This document shows, in pieces, positions 49,973-58,284 of a DNA stretch of 64,000 bases. Within the stretch, counting starts at the first letter, position 1. Every line of letters begins with the position of its first letter. Source of the stretch: Phytobacter ursingii. Its GTDB lineage: Bacteria > Pseudomonadota > Gammaproteobacteria > Enterobacterales > Enterobacteriaceae. Below the pieces are notes generated by a model. That model made no database searches. It saw only the letters and a list, made by a program, of their open reading frames with translations, and was not told the origin of the DNA. Location: NCBI GenBank assembly GCA_901456055.1, contig CABDWT010000016.1, positions 682,001 to 746,000 of the forward strand, read 5' to 3'. The position numbers and the translations under genes were made by a program.

Positions 49973-50734
49973 ATGACCGGGCATCGTTATACTCGTTACG
50001 GGAGTTTGCAAAACAAAGTGGTGGTGATCACCGGCGGGGCCAGCGGGATTGGCGCGGATCTGGTGGTGGCGTTTCACCAGCAGGAGAGCCGGGTGCATTT
50101 TCTGGATATCGATATGACGGCAGGTACTGCGCTGGCACAGGAGCGTGGTGCCCATTTTCACCCGATTGATGTGCGAAATATTGCCGCGTTGCGCGAGGCG
50201 ATAGACAACATTGCTGCCCGGGAAGGCGGTATCGATGTGCTGATCAATAACGCCGCCCGCGACGACCGAACCGATACCCTGACCGTAGAGCCGGAGGCCT
50301 GGCGCGAGAGCCTGGCGGTGAACCTCGACCACCAGTTTTTTGCCAGCCAGGCCGTTGCCGCGGTGATGCAAAAAGGCAAGGGCGGAAATATCATTCTGAC
50401 CAGCTCCACCAGCTTTATGAAGGGCAGGCCGGGTATGTCCGGTTACACCACGTCAAAGGCGGCGATTGTCGGGCTAAGTCAGACGCTGGCGCGCGAACTG
50501 GGGCCATCGGGCATTCGTGTTAACTGCATCGTACCGGGGGCGATTACCACGCCACGACAGCAGGCGCTGTGGCGTACGCCGGCGTCCGAAAAGGAGATCC
50601 AGGCCATGCAGTCGCTGGATATTACCCTCGAAGGCCGGGATGTTGCCGCCATGGCGCTGTTTGTCGCCTCTGATGATGCTCGTGGTTGCACAGGCGCGCT
50701 CTTTTTTATCGATGCCGGTATCCGTCTGGTGTGA
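49973..50734 (+). CDS. Short-chain dehydrogenase, sugar 1-dehydrogenase-like
   Basis: Classical SDR of 253 residues. The cofactor motif is VVVITGGASGIGADLVVAFH; Asp after the second strand (VHFLDIDM) indicates NAD+. The NNA motif is VLINNAARDDRTDT, catalytic Ser is in ILTSSTSFMKGRPG, and YxxxK is in SGYTTSKAAIVG. Features such as NNA-RDDR, ITTPRQQALW and GCTGALFFIDAGIRLV are close to sugar dehydrogenases such as Caulobacter XylB (recall). It follows the dioxygenase-ABC operon on the same strand after 198 bp and probably works in the same pathway, oxidising the sugar or aldehyde product, possibly from its own promoter. Confidence 0.85.
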   Translation: MTGHRYTRYGSLQNKVVVITGGASGIGADLVVAFHQQESRVHFLDIDMTAGTALAQERGAHFHPIDVRNIAALREAIDNIAAREGGIDVLINNAARDDRTDTLTVEPEAWRESLAVNLDHQFFASQAVAAVMQKGKGGNIILTSSTSFMKGRPGMSGYTTSKAAIVGLSQTLARELGPSGIRVNCIVPGAITTPRQQALWRTPASEKEIQAMQSLDITLEGRDVAAMALFVASDDARGCTGALFFIDAGIRLV

Positions 50735-50742
50735 GCCCCTCT

Positions 50743-51135
50743 TCACGCCCGCACGCTCGCCGCACGAACGTGCAGGGTGCGCCGGGGCGTCGTGATGATG
50801 GTCGTTACGACGCCGACAATATGTGCGCCTTCCTCTTCATCAATATATACCGTGCGATAGTTTTCGTTCTCCGCCACCAGTCGCGGCGGCGAGAGACGCA
50901 GTCGTCGGACGGTAAAACCGCTCAGCAGGCGGGCTACGACGATATCACCATCCACCGGCTGCAGGCTGCTGTCTACTAACAGTAACGATCCGGGCAGGAT
51001 CGCCGCGCCGCACATGGCATCGCTGGCGGTGCGCAGCACATAGGTTGCTGACGGATGGCTGATCAAATGTGCCACCAGATCGATCGCCCCTTCGATATAA
51101 TCCGCCGCCGGGCTGGGAAAAGCGCTGGTTGTCAT
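50743..51135 (-). CDS. UmuD'-like protein lacking protease catalytic residues
   Basis: Protein of 130 residues beginning MTTSAFPSPAADYIEGAIDL. The rest aligns without gaps to UmuD around the active site (recalled sequence): UmuD GDSMIDGGI is SDAMCGAAI here, and UmuD FTVKKLQL is FTVRRLRL. The nucleophile Ser60 is therefore Ala and the general base Lys97 is Arg. The protein starts only 5 residues before the FPSPAADY that follows the RecA-mediated cleavage site (Cys24-Gly25) in UmuD, so it is already of UmuD' length and has no cleavable arm. An SOS box lies upstream. No umuC follows. Confidence 0.82.
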   Translation of the reverse strand: MTTSAFPSPAADYIEGAIDLVAHLISHPSATYVLRTASDAMCGAAILPGSLLLVDSSLQPVDGDIVVARLLSGFTVRRLRLSPPRLVAENENYRTVYIDEEEGAHIVGVVTTIITTPRRTLHVRAASVRA

Positions 51136-51248
51136 TGCATGTTGCTCCCACGTAATGACAGGCACAAGGCTGCCTGACAAACCTGTCGACGTCCTGGTAA
51201 AAGTGAGGCTTTCGCCTTTGATACATCCATGGTGACTGTTTTATGTAT
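51136..51248 (-). other. Leader of the UmuD'-like gene with a 32-codon ORF
   Basis: The minus strand of this leader encodes MDVSKAKASLLPGRRQVCQA then ALCLSLRGSNMQ, whose stop overlaps the UmuD'-like ATG (ATGA). It could be a coupling leader peptide. No strong Shine-Dalgarno, so coding is uncertain. Confidence 0.3.
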
Positions 51249-51268
51249 TACTGTGTTTATATACAGTA
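51249..51268 (-). promoter_or_regulatory. LexA (SOS) box with promoter
   Basis: The plus strand reads TACTGTGTTTATATACAGTA: CTG-N10-CAG with the preferred A/T-rich centre and TA flanks. On the minus strand TTGACG (complement of 51270-51275) and AGTAAT (complement of 51247-51252) are 17 bp apart, and the box covers the spacer. LexA would block this promoter. It is about 115 bp upstream of the UmuD'-like start. Confidence 0.85.
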
Positions 51269-51517
51269 TCGTCAAAAAGACGTATCGATCAAGCGGCCCG
51301 GGCGCGATTTTTGTGAAGAGATTGATGGCACAAGGATTTTTGTTATTTGCTGAAAAAATGCGCATCCCGGTATTTTCCACCATTGCTTGAGCATCGGGAT
51401 CGTGCGACAAATAAGGGAAAGGATGATATTTCGGCTGTGACGTATTATTTCGCGGCGGCAGTCGTTTTTTACATTCAGGGGGCCAGCCACTACACTTAGT
51501 GGCAGTTTAACCATTGG

Positions 51518-52594
51518 ATGGCGAAGATGACGGCATTGAAAACTCATAATTTCTTTTTTATCGTTCTGTTGTTGCTGGTCAGTGTGGCATTTTTTAGCCT
51601 GATCCAGCCGTACTATGCCGCTATTATCTGGGCTGTTATTCTGGCGCTTATTTTTTATCCGTTACGGGTGAAATTAACCGGCTGGTTGCGGGGGCGTGAT
51701 GGTATTGCCTCGCTACTGACCGTACTGCTTATCTGTGTGTTAGTTTTTATTCCATTGATGATTATTGTCACGTCGCTGATTACAGAAATTAATGCGCTCT
51801 ATCAACGCTTGCAAAATAACGCCACGGACTTACCGCAACTCTTTACTGACAGTATTAGTTATCTGCCTGGCTGGGCACAGGGATATTTGCGTGAAAATGA
51901 CTTTGACTCCGTGGGCGCCATTCGGGAAAAATTATCCGGCGTGGCGCTGAGTTCCGGACGATATCTGGCTGGCAGCGCGGTGATTATCGGTAAAAACACG
52001 CTGAGTATTAGCGTCAGTTTCTGTCTGATGGTCTATCTGCTGTTCTTTTTACTGAAAGACGGCTCCCGGCTGGTACGCAGAATCTTTACGGCTATTCCAC
52101 TGACGGATAAAATTAAACGCCGTTTGTTCCATAAATTTGCCAGCGTCTCCCGGGCAACGGTAAAAGGGACGCTGGTGGTGGCAATTGTGCAGGGTGCGCT
52201 GGGGGGCTTTGGCTTCTGGTTTTCCGGCATTAACGGCAGTTTGTTGTGGGGTTCGCTGATGGCGTTCCTGTCGCTGATCCCGGCGGTCGGCACGGCGCTT
52301 ATCTGGGTCCCGGCGGCTATTTTTCTCTTCTCCACCGGGGAAATTATCACCGGTACTATGATGTCACTCTATTTTATCGTGGTGGTGGGGCTCGCTGATA
52401 ATATCTTGCGGCCATTATTAGTCGGCAAAGATACCCGAATGCCCGATTATTTAATTTTGCTGACCACGCTTGGCGGGCTGCAATTCTTTGGCATTAACGG
52501 TTTTGTCCTGGGGCCGATGATTGCCGGGCTATTTATTGCATCCTGGAATTTACTCGCCGAGGACCGGGCGCTGGCAATGAAATCGGAACCATAA
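51518..52594 (+). CDS. AI-2E family transporter
   Basis: Inner-membrane protein of 358 residues; ATG 51518 or the in-frame ATG 51527, the latter better spaced from GGATGG. Family features: N-terminal helices LLLLVSVAFFSLIQPYYAAI and WAVILALIFYPLRVKLTGWL, a long periplasmic stretch (residues about 85-150), and C-terminal GALGGFGFWFSGINGSLLWG, LIPAVGTALIWVPAAIFLFS, ADNILRPLLVGKDTRMPDYL and NGFVLGPMIAGLFIASW. It is not the closest match to TqsA or YdiK of E. coli but the same superfamily. Possible roles are export of small molecules or Na+/H+ exchange. Confidence 0.85.
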   Translation: MAKMTALKTHNFFFIVLLLLVSVAFFSLIQPYYAAIIWAVILALIFYPLRVKLTGWLRGRDGIASLLTVLLICVLVFIPLMIIVTSLITEINALYQRLQNNATDLPQLFTDSISYLPGWAQGYLRENDFDSVGAIREKLSGVALSSGRYLAGSAVIIGKNTLSISVSFCLMVYLLFFLLKDGSRLVRRIFTAIPLTDKIKRRLFHKFASVSRATVKGTLVVAIVQGALGGFGFWFSGINGSLLWGSLMAFLSLIPAVGTALIWVPAAIFLFSTGEIITGTMMSLYFIVVVGLADNILRPLLVGKDTRMPDYLILLTTLGGLQFFGINGFVLGPMIAGLFIASWNLLAEDRALAMKSEP

Positions 52595-52991
52595 TCTGTA
52601 TCGCCGCCGTAGATATTTTCCTGCGGCGGCTGCGATTAACTTTCTACAAGCCTGGTGACCGCGGGTAAAGAAGTGAAAAGAATTTGAGGAAAAACAGGCC
52701 CTGTGGTAGAAATAGGGCGTGTTTTACTACTGAGGACAATCGCTCCGCCACGATGAGAAGCAATGTGCGGATATTGTAATTTTATGGATAATTTGTTCAG
52801 GACGTTCATCTCTGGCTTTTCCCGTCTTACTTCTTCTGCCCTTTTACTTTCCGGCGAACAACACTGGCGCTCGGCGCTATAGTCTTTTTCTCCCTGCTTA
52901 GGCTCGCGTAAACCACGCGACTTTCATTTTTACCCCTGGGTTTTCTGTTATGGAAGAACCCTGCACAATTATATTCTCAAGCAGGAGAAGC
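52595..52991. other. Intergenic region between the AI-2E gene and mdtJ
   Basis: GCCGCCG (52603-52609) and CGGCGGC (52624-52630) form a stem just past the AI-2E stop, with no clear T-run. The rest holds the mdtJI promoter; no further gene seen. Confidence 0.5.
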
Positions 52992-53357
52992 ATGATGATT
53001 TACTGGGTATTATTAGCGCTGGCCATTGTGGCTGAAATAACCGGCACATTATCAATGAAGTGGGCAAGTGTTACCGACGGACACACCGGTTTTATTCTGA
53101 TGTTGGTGATGATTGCACTGTCATATATTTTATTATCATTCGCTGTGAAAAAAATCGCTCTCGGCGTGGCCTATGCGCTGTGGGAGGGGATCGGTATTTT
53201 ATTGATCACCTTGTTTAGCGTTGTGTTGTTTGATGAAGCGCTCTCCCCACTGAAAATTGCCGGACTGATGACACTGGTTGCCGGGATTGTGCTGATCAAA
53301 TCGGGCACCCGTAAAGCGGTCAACACACCGCAGGAGCGCCGCAATGCAACCGTTTGA
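52992..53357 (+). CDS. mdtJ: Spermidine export protein MdtJ
   Basis: SMR-family subunit of 121 residues, the same as in E. coli. The start at 52992 ([20 protein letters not shown]) follows CAGGAGAAGC and fits the known N-terminus; an earlier in-frame ATG at 52950 would add a non-family leader. Conserved: the membrane Glu in [34 protein letters not shown]. MdtJ forms a heterodimer with MdtI and exports spermidine. Overlaps mdtI by 14 bp. Confidence 0.95.
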   Translation: MMIYWVLLALAIVAEITGTLSMKWASVTDGHTGFILMLVMIALSYILLSFAVKKIALGVAYALWEGIGILLITLFSVVLFDEALSPLKIAGLMTLVAGIVLIKSGTRKAVNTPQERRNATV

Positions 53358-53673
53358 GTGGGTTCATGGTGCCTGGCTGGCGGCGGCTATTGCCCTGGAG
53401 ATCGTCGGCAATATTTTCCTTAAATTATCAGCCGGTTTTCGTCATAAATTATACGGGATTGGCTCGCTGGCGGCGGTGCTCGCCGCCTTCGCCGCGCTAT
53501 CACAGGCTGTGAAAGGTATAGATTTATCAGTCGCCTATGCGTTATGGGGCGGGTTCGGTATCGCTGCGACTCTGGCGGCGGGCTGGATCCTCTTCGGCCA
53601 GCGCCTGAATAATAAAGGCTGGGCAGGGGTTATCTTACTGATTGTGGGTATGATACTAATAAAACTCGCCTGA
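53344..53673 (+). CDS. mdtI: Spermidine export protein MdtI
   Basis: SMR-family subunit of 109 residues. The membrane Glu is in [40 protein letters not shown] and a final [14 protein letters not shown] match E. coli MdtI. It needs MdtJ for activity. It is translationally coupled to mdtJ. A stem TCGCTGCCC/GGGCAGCGA lies 6 bp past the stop. Confidence 0.95.
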   Translation: MQPFEWVHGAWLAAAIALEIVGNIFLKLSAGFRHKLYGIGSLAAVLAAFAALSQAVKGIDLSVAYALWGGFGIAATLAAGWILFGQRLNNKGWAGVILLIVGMILIKLA

Positions 53674-53785
53674 TGTGATCGCTGCCCTTATCAGGGGCAG
53701 CGAAATCCACCGACTGTATTACGCTTAGTTAACGGAAGTCCTCAACCGGCTGTTTTTCCTGTTAAGGATAAGAGGGAGGCAGTGT

Positions 53786-55948
53786 ATGTTGAACCCATTT
53801 AGCTGGCGGAATATCCCGAATGCCAAAACCCTGTTCGTCATGATCTTTCTGGCGGGCATTGGGCTTATTTTTTCTATCGTCGCACTGCTCTACCTTTCAT
53901 TGCATCTTATCAGTAGCAAAGCCAACGAAATTGATGAACATCGTACCGCTCTGTCGGTGCAGGGGGCGATTCAGACCTCGGTGAATCGTGTGCGCTCGCT
54001 GGTGATTGATAACGCCGTCTGGGATGATGCGGTGCGGGAGGCCTACCGCTCACAGCTTGATACTCAATGGCTCTACAAAACCTGGGGCGAGGGGTTTAAA
54101 GTCAATAATCTCTATGACGGTACCTTTATTCTTGATGAGAATTTTAACGTCTTATGGGGAACGTTTCACAGCACGAGGTTTACAGAGCATTCACTCGACT
54201 TTTTTGGTAAGGGTTTACAAACTCTTATCCATAATAATTCGGCCTCGCTGGTATCCAGCAATGAAATTTATGCCGGGATTACCCGTACCCACAACGGCAT
54301 TGCATTTGTAGGGATTGGCCTTATCCGCCCGATGGTGGGGAATTTACAGGTTAATGATAATACGCGGCGTTATCTGGTAATCACCCGCCACCTGAATACA
54401 CAAATCCTTAAAGAGTTGGGCGATACATTTCAGATTGCTGATTTAGCGTTTACGGAACAGAAGCAGGATGAATCCGCCGTGCCGCTGGAAAGTTCGGCGG
54501 GGGAAGTGCTGGGCTGGCTAAACTGGTCGCCGCGTTTGCCGGGCGCAGAGGCTGCCGAGGCGGCCTCTGCTAATATTCGTCAAATCGCCCTGCTGGCATC
54601 GGGATTGATCCTCCTGTTTATTCTCCTGAGCAGCGCCGGGCTGTATAAGCTGGCGAAAGGGGAGAAAATTGCTCGCAGGATTGCCTTAACCGACTGGCTA
54701 AGCCATCTGCCGAATCGCCGCGGTCTGATTGAACATCTCGATAAACTCGCTGCGCAGGGCGATACCAGTATGATGAGTGTCGCCTTTGTCGATCTCGATG
54801 GCTTCAAGGATGTGAACGACATTTACGGACATGACGTTGGCGACCGCCTGATCCGAACCATCGCCCAGACGCTACGGGAAAAAGTACCCACGCAGGGGAT
54901 GCTGGCGCGGATGGGGGGGGATGAGTTTGCCATGACCATTGGCGGCCCCTGGGCAGAGGAGCAGACTGCAAGATTTGCCGAGCGTGTACTGGCGTATTTG
55001 AATAACCCCATTGAGGTGGGAGAGCGGACAATTCATATTGGTGCCAGTATTGGTATTGCCAGCGGCACACTGGTGGAGTGCACCAGTACTGAGCTTTTCC
55101 GCCGCGCTGATATTGCCATGTACCACTCAAAAAGCCTCGGCAAAGGACGCATCACGCACTACGATGCGGCGCTGAACAGCGCCCGCGAGTGGCAACTACT
55201 GATTGAAAATGATATCCGCAGCGGGCTGGAGCGCGGTGAGTTTGATGTCTGGTATCAGCCAATTGTGGATGCGCGTACCCTGGCGATGACCGGGGTCGAA
55301 GCGCTGGTCCGCTGGCCGCGGCGCCCGGCCGGGGAACTCAAACCCGAGGATTTTATCGTGATTGCGGAAACCAGCGGTCTGATTTATGAGCTCGGGCAAT
55401 TTGTTCTGCGCCGCGCCTGTCATGATCTCCAGGCGTACAGCGATTTAAAATTGTCGGTGAATATCTCCCCGGCGCAATTTCGCGATCCGGATTTTGAGGA
55501 CAAGGTGGCGAAGGTGCTCATAAGCACTCGTTTCCCGGCGGCGCGCCTGCAACTGGAAGTGACCGAAACCTATGTCCTGGAAAACCCGGAGCGTGCGCAT
55601 ATCGCCATTACTACCCTGAAAGCGCTGGGCATGTCGGTTGCGCTGGATGATTTTGGTACCGGCTACTCCAGTATTGGCTATCTGCGCCGCTTTAATTTTG
55701 AAACGATCAAAATCGATAAATCCCTCGCCGGGCTGGTGGATGATGACGAACAAGCGTCGGCACTGGTGAGCGGTACTATCCGTATCGCCAGTGCGCTGGG
55801 AATGATGGTGGTGGCCGAAGGCGTGGAGAATGAAAAGCAGATGAAGATGCTACGCCTGGCCGGCTGCGACCAACTACAAGGTTACTGGTTTAGTGAGCCC
55901 ATGCCGCTGGAAGACATCTTGCACTTACGTCGCCAACGGCAGGGGTGA
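53786..55948 (+). CDS. Membrane GGDEF-EAL protein with CHASE4-type sensor
   Basis: c-di-GMP enzyme of 720 residues. Domain order: TM helix (about 17-40, LFVMIFLAGIGLIFSIVALL), periplasmic CHASE4-like sensor (50-245, with VRSLVIDNAVWDDAVREAYR and FRFTEHSLDFFG-like segments), TM helix (about 268-288), GGDEF (300-460) with intact RMGGDEFAMT, and EAL (475-715) with intact GVEALVRW, SVNISPAQF, LEVTETYV, ALDDFGTGYSSIGYL, IKIDKS and VAEGVEN. Both domains look catalytically complete, so it may switch between synthesis and hydrolysis. It sits between mdtI and ydgD, where E. coli has no such gene. Confidence 0.9.
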   Translation: MLNPFSWRNIPNAKTLFVMIFLAGIGLIFSIVALLYLSLHLISSKANEIDEHRTALSVQGAIQTSVNRVRSLVIDNAVWDDAVREAYRSQLDTQWLYKTWGEGFKVNNLYDGTFILDENFNVLWGTFHSTRFTEHSLDFFGKGLQTLIHNNSASLVSSNEIYAGITRTHNGIAFVGIGLIRPMVGNLQVNDNTRRYLVITRHLNTQILKELGDTFQIADLAFTEQKQDESAVPLESSAGEVLGWLNWSPRLPGAEAAEAASANIRQIALLASGLILLFILLSSAGLYKLAKGEKIARRIALTDWLSHLPNRRGLIEHLDKLAAQGDTSMMSVAFVDLDGFKDVNDIYGHDVGDRLIRTIAQTLREKVPTQGMLARMGGDEFAMTIGGPWAEEQTARFAERVLAYLNNPIEVGERTIHIGASIGIASGTLVECTSTELFRRADIAMYHSKSLGKGRITHYDAALNSAREWQLLIENDIRSGLERGEFDVWYQPIVDARTLAMTGVEALVRWPRRPAGELKPEDFIVIAETSGLIYELGQFVLRRACHDLQAYSDLKLSVNISPAQFRDPDFEDKVAKVLISTRFPAARLQLEVTETYVLENPERAHIAITTLKALGMSVALDDFGTGYSSIGYLRRFNFETIKIDKSLAGLVDDDEQASALVSGTIRIASALGMMVVAEGVENEKQMKMLRLAGCDQLQGYWFSEPMPLEDILHLRRQRQG

Positions 55949-55950
55949 CC

Positions 55951-56772
55951 TTACTCTTTTGCCAGCGCTTCGAGTTTGTCACGAAAACCGGTTACCGAGA
56001 TGGCCCGATTATCGGCGCGCCAGCGATCTTTGGCCGCAGGGGCGGAACTCTGCACCGCAATAAGCTGCCAACCTTCGGCCGTTTTCAGCATCAACGGCGA
56101 GCCGCTGTCGCCGGGCAAGGTATCGCATTGATGAGACAACACGCTGTTTTGCGCCCAGCCGGTAACCACGCAATTTTCGTGGCTGTACAGCGTGTCCAGA
56201 TGATCGGCCGGATAGCCCGACTGCGTGACTTTGCGCTCAGCCACTTTTAGCGCATCCGTTAGCGCCGCTTTATCACCCACAAACAGCGGTAACGGCGTAA
56301 TGCCGGACGGCGGGTTGCGCAACACAACCAGCCCAAAATCCCAGGGGGCGGCAGACGAAGGCACAATCCAGCCATCGCCATCAGGTTTCAGCCGCTTACC
56401 CAGCGAGGGGTCGACACGCCCTTCGATACCGTGGATTTCATAGCGCCAGGTCCCTTTCTGCGCAACAAAACGCAGCGCTACCGCTTTATCCGGTTTGCCG
56501 TTGGGCGGCGTCAACAGACAGTGCCCGGCGGTTAAGGCCAGATGCGGAGAAATGAGCGTCGCGGTACATAAGTTGCCACTGGCCGTTTCCAGTTGCCCAA
56601 TCGCATCCCAGGGCGAACGGGTTGGCGTGGTCACACGAACGCGATCGTCATGACCAAAGAACAGCGTCTTGATCTGAGCCGCATCGATGGTGTCATCATC
56701 ACCTTCGTCGGCATGTCCGTAAGCAGAAAAGAGAAAAAACGATCCCAGCAATAGCACAACGGTTTTTCGCAT
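55951..56772 (-). CDS. ydgD: Trypsin-like serine protease YdgD
   Basis: Exported S1-family protease of 273 residues, signal peptide [20 protein letters not shown] then ADEG. Catalytic triad: His in [14 protein letters not shown], Asp in [14 protein letters not shown], Ser in [14 protein letters not shown]. Cysteines near [15 protein letters not shown] and [19 protein letters not shown] can form the chymotrypsin-type disulfides. Position next to ydgU and asr as in E. coli supports the name. The end is convergent with the GGDEF-EAL gene with 2 bp between stops. Confidence 0.9.
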   Translation of the reverse strand: MRKTVVLLLGSFFLFSAYGHADEGDDDTIDAAQIKTLFFGHDDRVRVTTPTRSPWDAIGQLETASGNLCTATLISPHLALTAGHCLLTPPNGKPDKAVALRFVAQKGTWRYEIHGIEGRVDPSLGKRLKPDGDGWIVPSSAAPWDFGLVVLRNPPSGITPLPLFVGDKAALTDALKVAERKVTQSGYPADHLDTLYSHENCVVTGWAQNSVLSHQCDTLPGDSGSPLMLKTAEGWQLIAVQSSAPAAKDRWRADNRAISVTGFRDKLEALAKE

Positions 56773-56873
56773 ATCACACTCTGGTGGGGTAATTATGATT
56801 ATTTAATGTGAACCCGGATTTATAAACTATAGACGGGGCGAGAAAAAAGTGGGAGCAAAATCAGCGTGCTACA

Positions 56874-56957
56874 TCAGGAAAGAAAAAGCCGAAGGGCAAT
56901 GAGCGCGCAAACAATTAGCATTAACAGGATGAACTCAAAACGATAACGTCGCAGCAT
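56874..56957 (-). CDS. ydgU: Small membrane protein YdgU
   Basis: A 27-residue protein reading MLRRYRFEFILLMLIVCALI then ALRLFLS. One transmembrane helix with an RRYRFE N-terminus, as in E. coli YdgU, which lies in the same place between ydgD and asr and is co-transcribed with asr. It has CTGGAGGG before its start. Confidence 0.85.
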   Translation of the reverse strand: MLRRYRFEFILLMLIVCALIALRLFLS

Positions 56958-56969
56958 AGGCCCTCCAGA

Positions 56970-57003
56970 GAAAAACGGCGCTTCACCTCAGGGTTCAGCG
57001 CCG
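56970..57003 (-). terminator. Hairpin between asr and ydgU
   Basis: On the minus strand CGGCGCT (complement of 56997-57003) and AGCGCCG (complement of 56976-56982) form a 7-bp stem followed by TTTTTC. It would end most asr transcripts and let a fraction read through into ydgU. Confidence 0.8.
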
Positions 57004-57048
57004 ACGATTTACTCAGCCTGTACGGCAGGCGGGGTATTACACGGTAAC

Positions 57049-57444
57049 TTATGCAGCCGGTTGAGCAGCTGGTTTAGTTGCAGTGTGTTTTACGTGTTTT
57101 TTATGGTGTTTTTTAGCAGCCTGAGCTTTCTGCTCTACAGCCGGTTTAGCGGCAACTTTTTTGTGGTGTTTTTTCTTGGCAGCCTGAGCTTTCTGCTCTA
57201 CAGCTGGTTTAGCGGCTGCTTTTTTGTGATGTTTTTTCTTAGCTGCCTGAGCTTTCTGTGCAACGGTTTTTTTCTTGTGAACTTTTTTCACATGAGTGGT
57301 TTTAGCCGGAGCAGCAGCCGGAGCAGCAGTTGTGGTGGTAGCAGCAGGAGCAGGTGCCGCAGTTGTGGCCGCAGTATCAGCAGCGAACGCAACAGAAGAC
57401 AGACCCATAGCAGCGGCAACAACCAGAGCTAATACTTTTTTCAT
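57049..57444 (-). CDS. asr: Acid shock protein Asr
   Basis: Exported, lysine- and alanine-rich protein of 131 residues. Start at 57444 with the signal peptide [20 protein letters not shown] then AAD. After an Ala/Thr/Pro-rich propeptide comes a repetitive basic part with three units of the type [20 protein letters not shown]. In E. coli Asr is strongly induced by external acid through RstA and acts as a periplasmic chaperone-like, disordered protein. A near-consensus RstA box lies 106-119 bp upstream. Confidence 0.95.
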   Translation of the reverse strand: MKKVLALVVAAAMGLSSVAFAADTAATTAAPAPAATTTTAAPAAAPAKTTHVKKVHKKKTVAQKAQAAKKKHHKKAAAKPAVEQKAQAAKKKHHKKVAAKPAVEQKAQAAKKHHKKHVKHTATKPAAQPAA

Positions 57445-57549
57445 TCTGATATCCTCGAATTTGGTTTCATCGTTCAACCCCACTGCGGGGCCGTTGAAGA
57501 GACTATACCCACACCGATGCGCTCTTTCCGTGAGTGATTGGTTTCGGCG

Positions 57550-57563
57550 TGTAACGGGATGTA
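57550..57563 (-). promoter_or_regulatory. RstA box of asr
   Basis: On the minus strand TACATCCCGTTACA fits the RstA consensus TACATNTNGTTACA with one mismatch. Position upstream of asr agrees with the E. coli promoter. Confidence 0.7.
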
Positions 57564-57754
57564 CAAACGAGCCGGGGGTCACAGCTCTGGGTTGCTGCGA
57601 GAATAAAAAAGTGTTTATTTTCAGTTGATTAAAATTATCTTTGTCAGTTATTCAATGTCCCTCTGTAAGGGGATCTCATCGTTATTGCCGCAATAACGTC
57701 AGAAAGGGGGCTGAAAGCCAGTGCCGACACCAGACGCGTCGCCCCAGGCAGGAT

Positions 57755-58225
57755 TTAAAGCAATTTATTCATGTTATAGCCGGTGACCTGATAGCCATTA
57801 GCTTCATAAACTTTTTTGGCATGTGCATTTTCGGCAGCGACGCGTAATTTGATTTGCCGGATACCCTGGCCCGTGAGCAGAGCCTCCAGGTTTTGCATCG
57901 CGCGGCTACCGAGTCCCTGACTGCGAAACGCGGGTAGAAGGTAAAAATCATAAATAAATGCCGATTGATCCTCCGTATTTGCCCGATACCACAAGTAGCC
58001 AATCTGTTGTTCGCCGCCGTTGTCCGTATGCACGATGCTTTTCAGGCTTTGACCTTGCGTTTTCTCACCGTCAGGCAAGCTGGCGGCGATTTCCCGTTTT
58101 GCCTGCGCTACCGCCTCCGCCTGGGATAAGTGATAATTAGCGGCAATTTCCTCAGCATAGTCGGGAATAAAATAGGCCAGAAAACCTGCAAAATCCGTTT
58201 CAGACATGGGGTGAAGCACAATCAT
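57755..58225 (-). CDS. GNAT-family acetyltransferase
   Basis: Protein of 156 residues. Acetyl-CoA site in IYDFYLLPAFRSQGLGSRAM (RSQGLG), followed by GIRQIKLRVAAENAHAKKVY and EANGYQVTGYNMNKLL (N-x-A-x-x-x-Y-x3-GY motif near the end). The N-terminal SETDFAGFLAYFIPDYAEEI and later EEIAANYHLSQAEAVAQAKR match small RimI-like GNATs annotated as unknown. It lies between asr and the M32 carboxypeptidase gene, on the same strand as the latter. Confidence 0.85.
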   Translation of the reverse strand: MIVLHPMSETDFAGFLAYFIPDYAEEIAANYHLSQAEAVAQAKREIAASLPDGEKTQGQSLKSIVHTDNGGEQQIGYLWYRANTEDQSAFIYDFYLLPAFRSQGLGSRAMQNLEALLTGQGIRQIKLRVAAENAHAKKVYEANGYQVTGYNMNKLL

Positions 58226-58284
58226 ATTTTGCCTTTCAAAGTGTGGGCCGGCACAGATCAGCGTGCGAGCTGTGCCGGGAACGA

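Noticed and set aside
50743-51135. Annotating the UmuD-like gene as a functional S24 peptidase
   Set aside because: The Ser-Lys dyad is replaced by Ala and Arg.
57061-57432. A long plus-strand reading frame opposite asr
   Set aside because: It is the complement of the repetitive Ala/Lys codons of asr and has no independent support.
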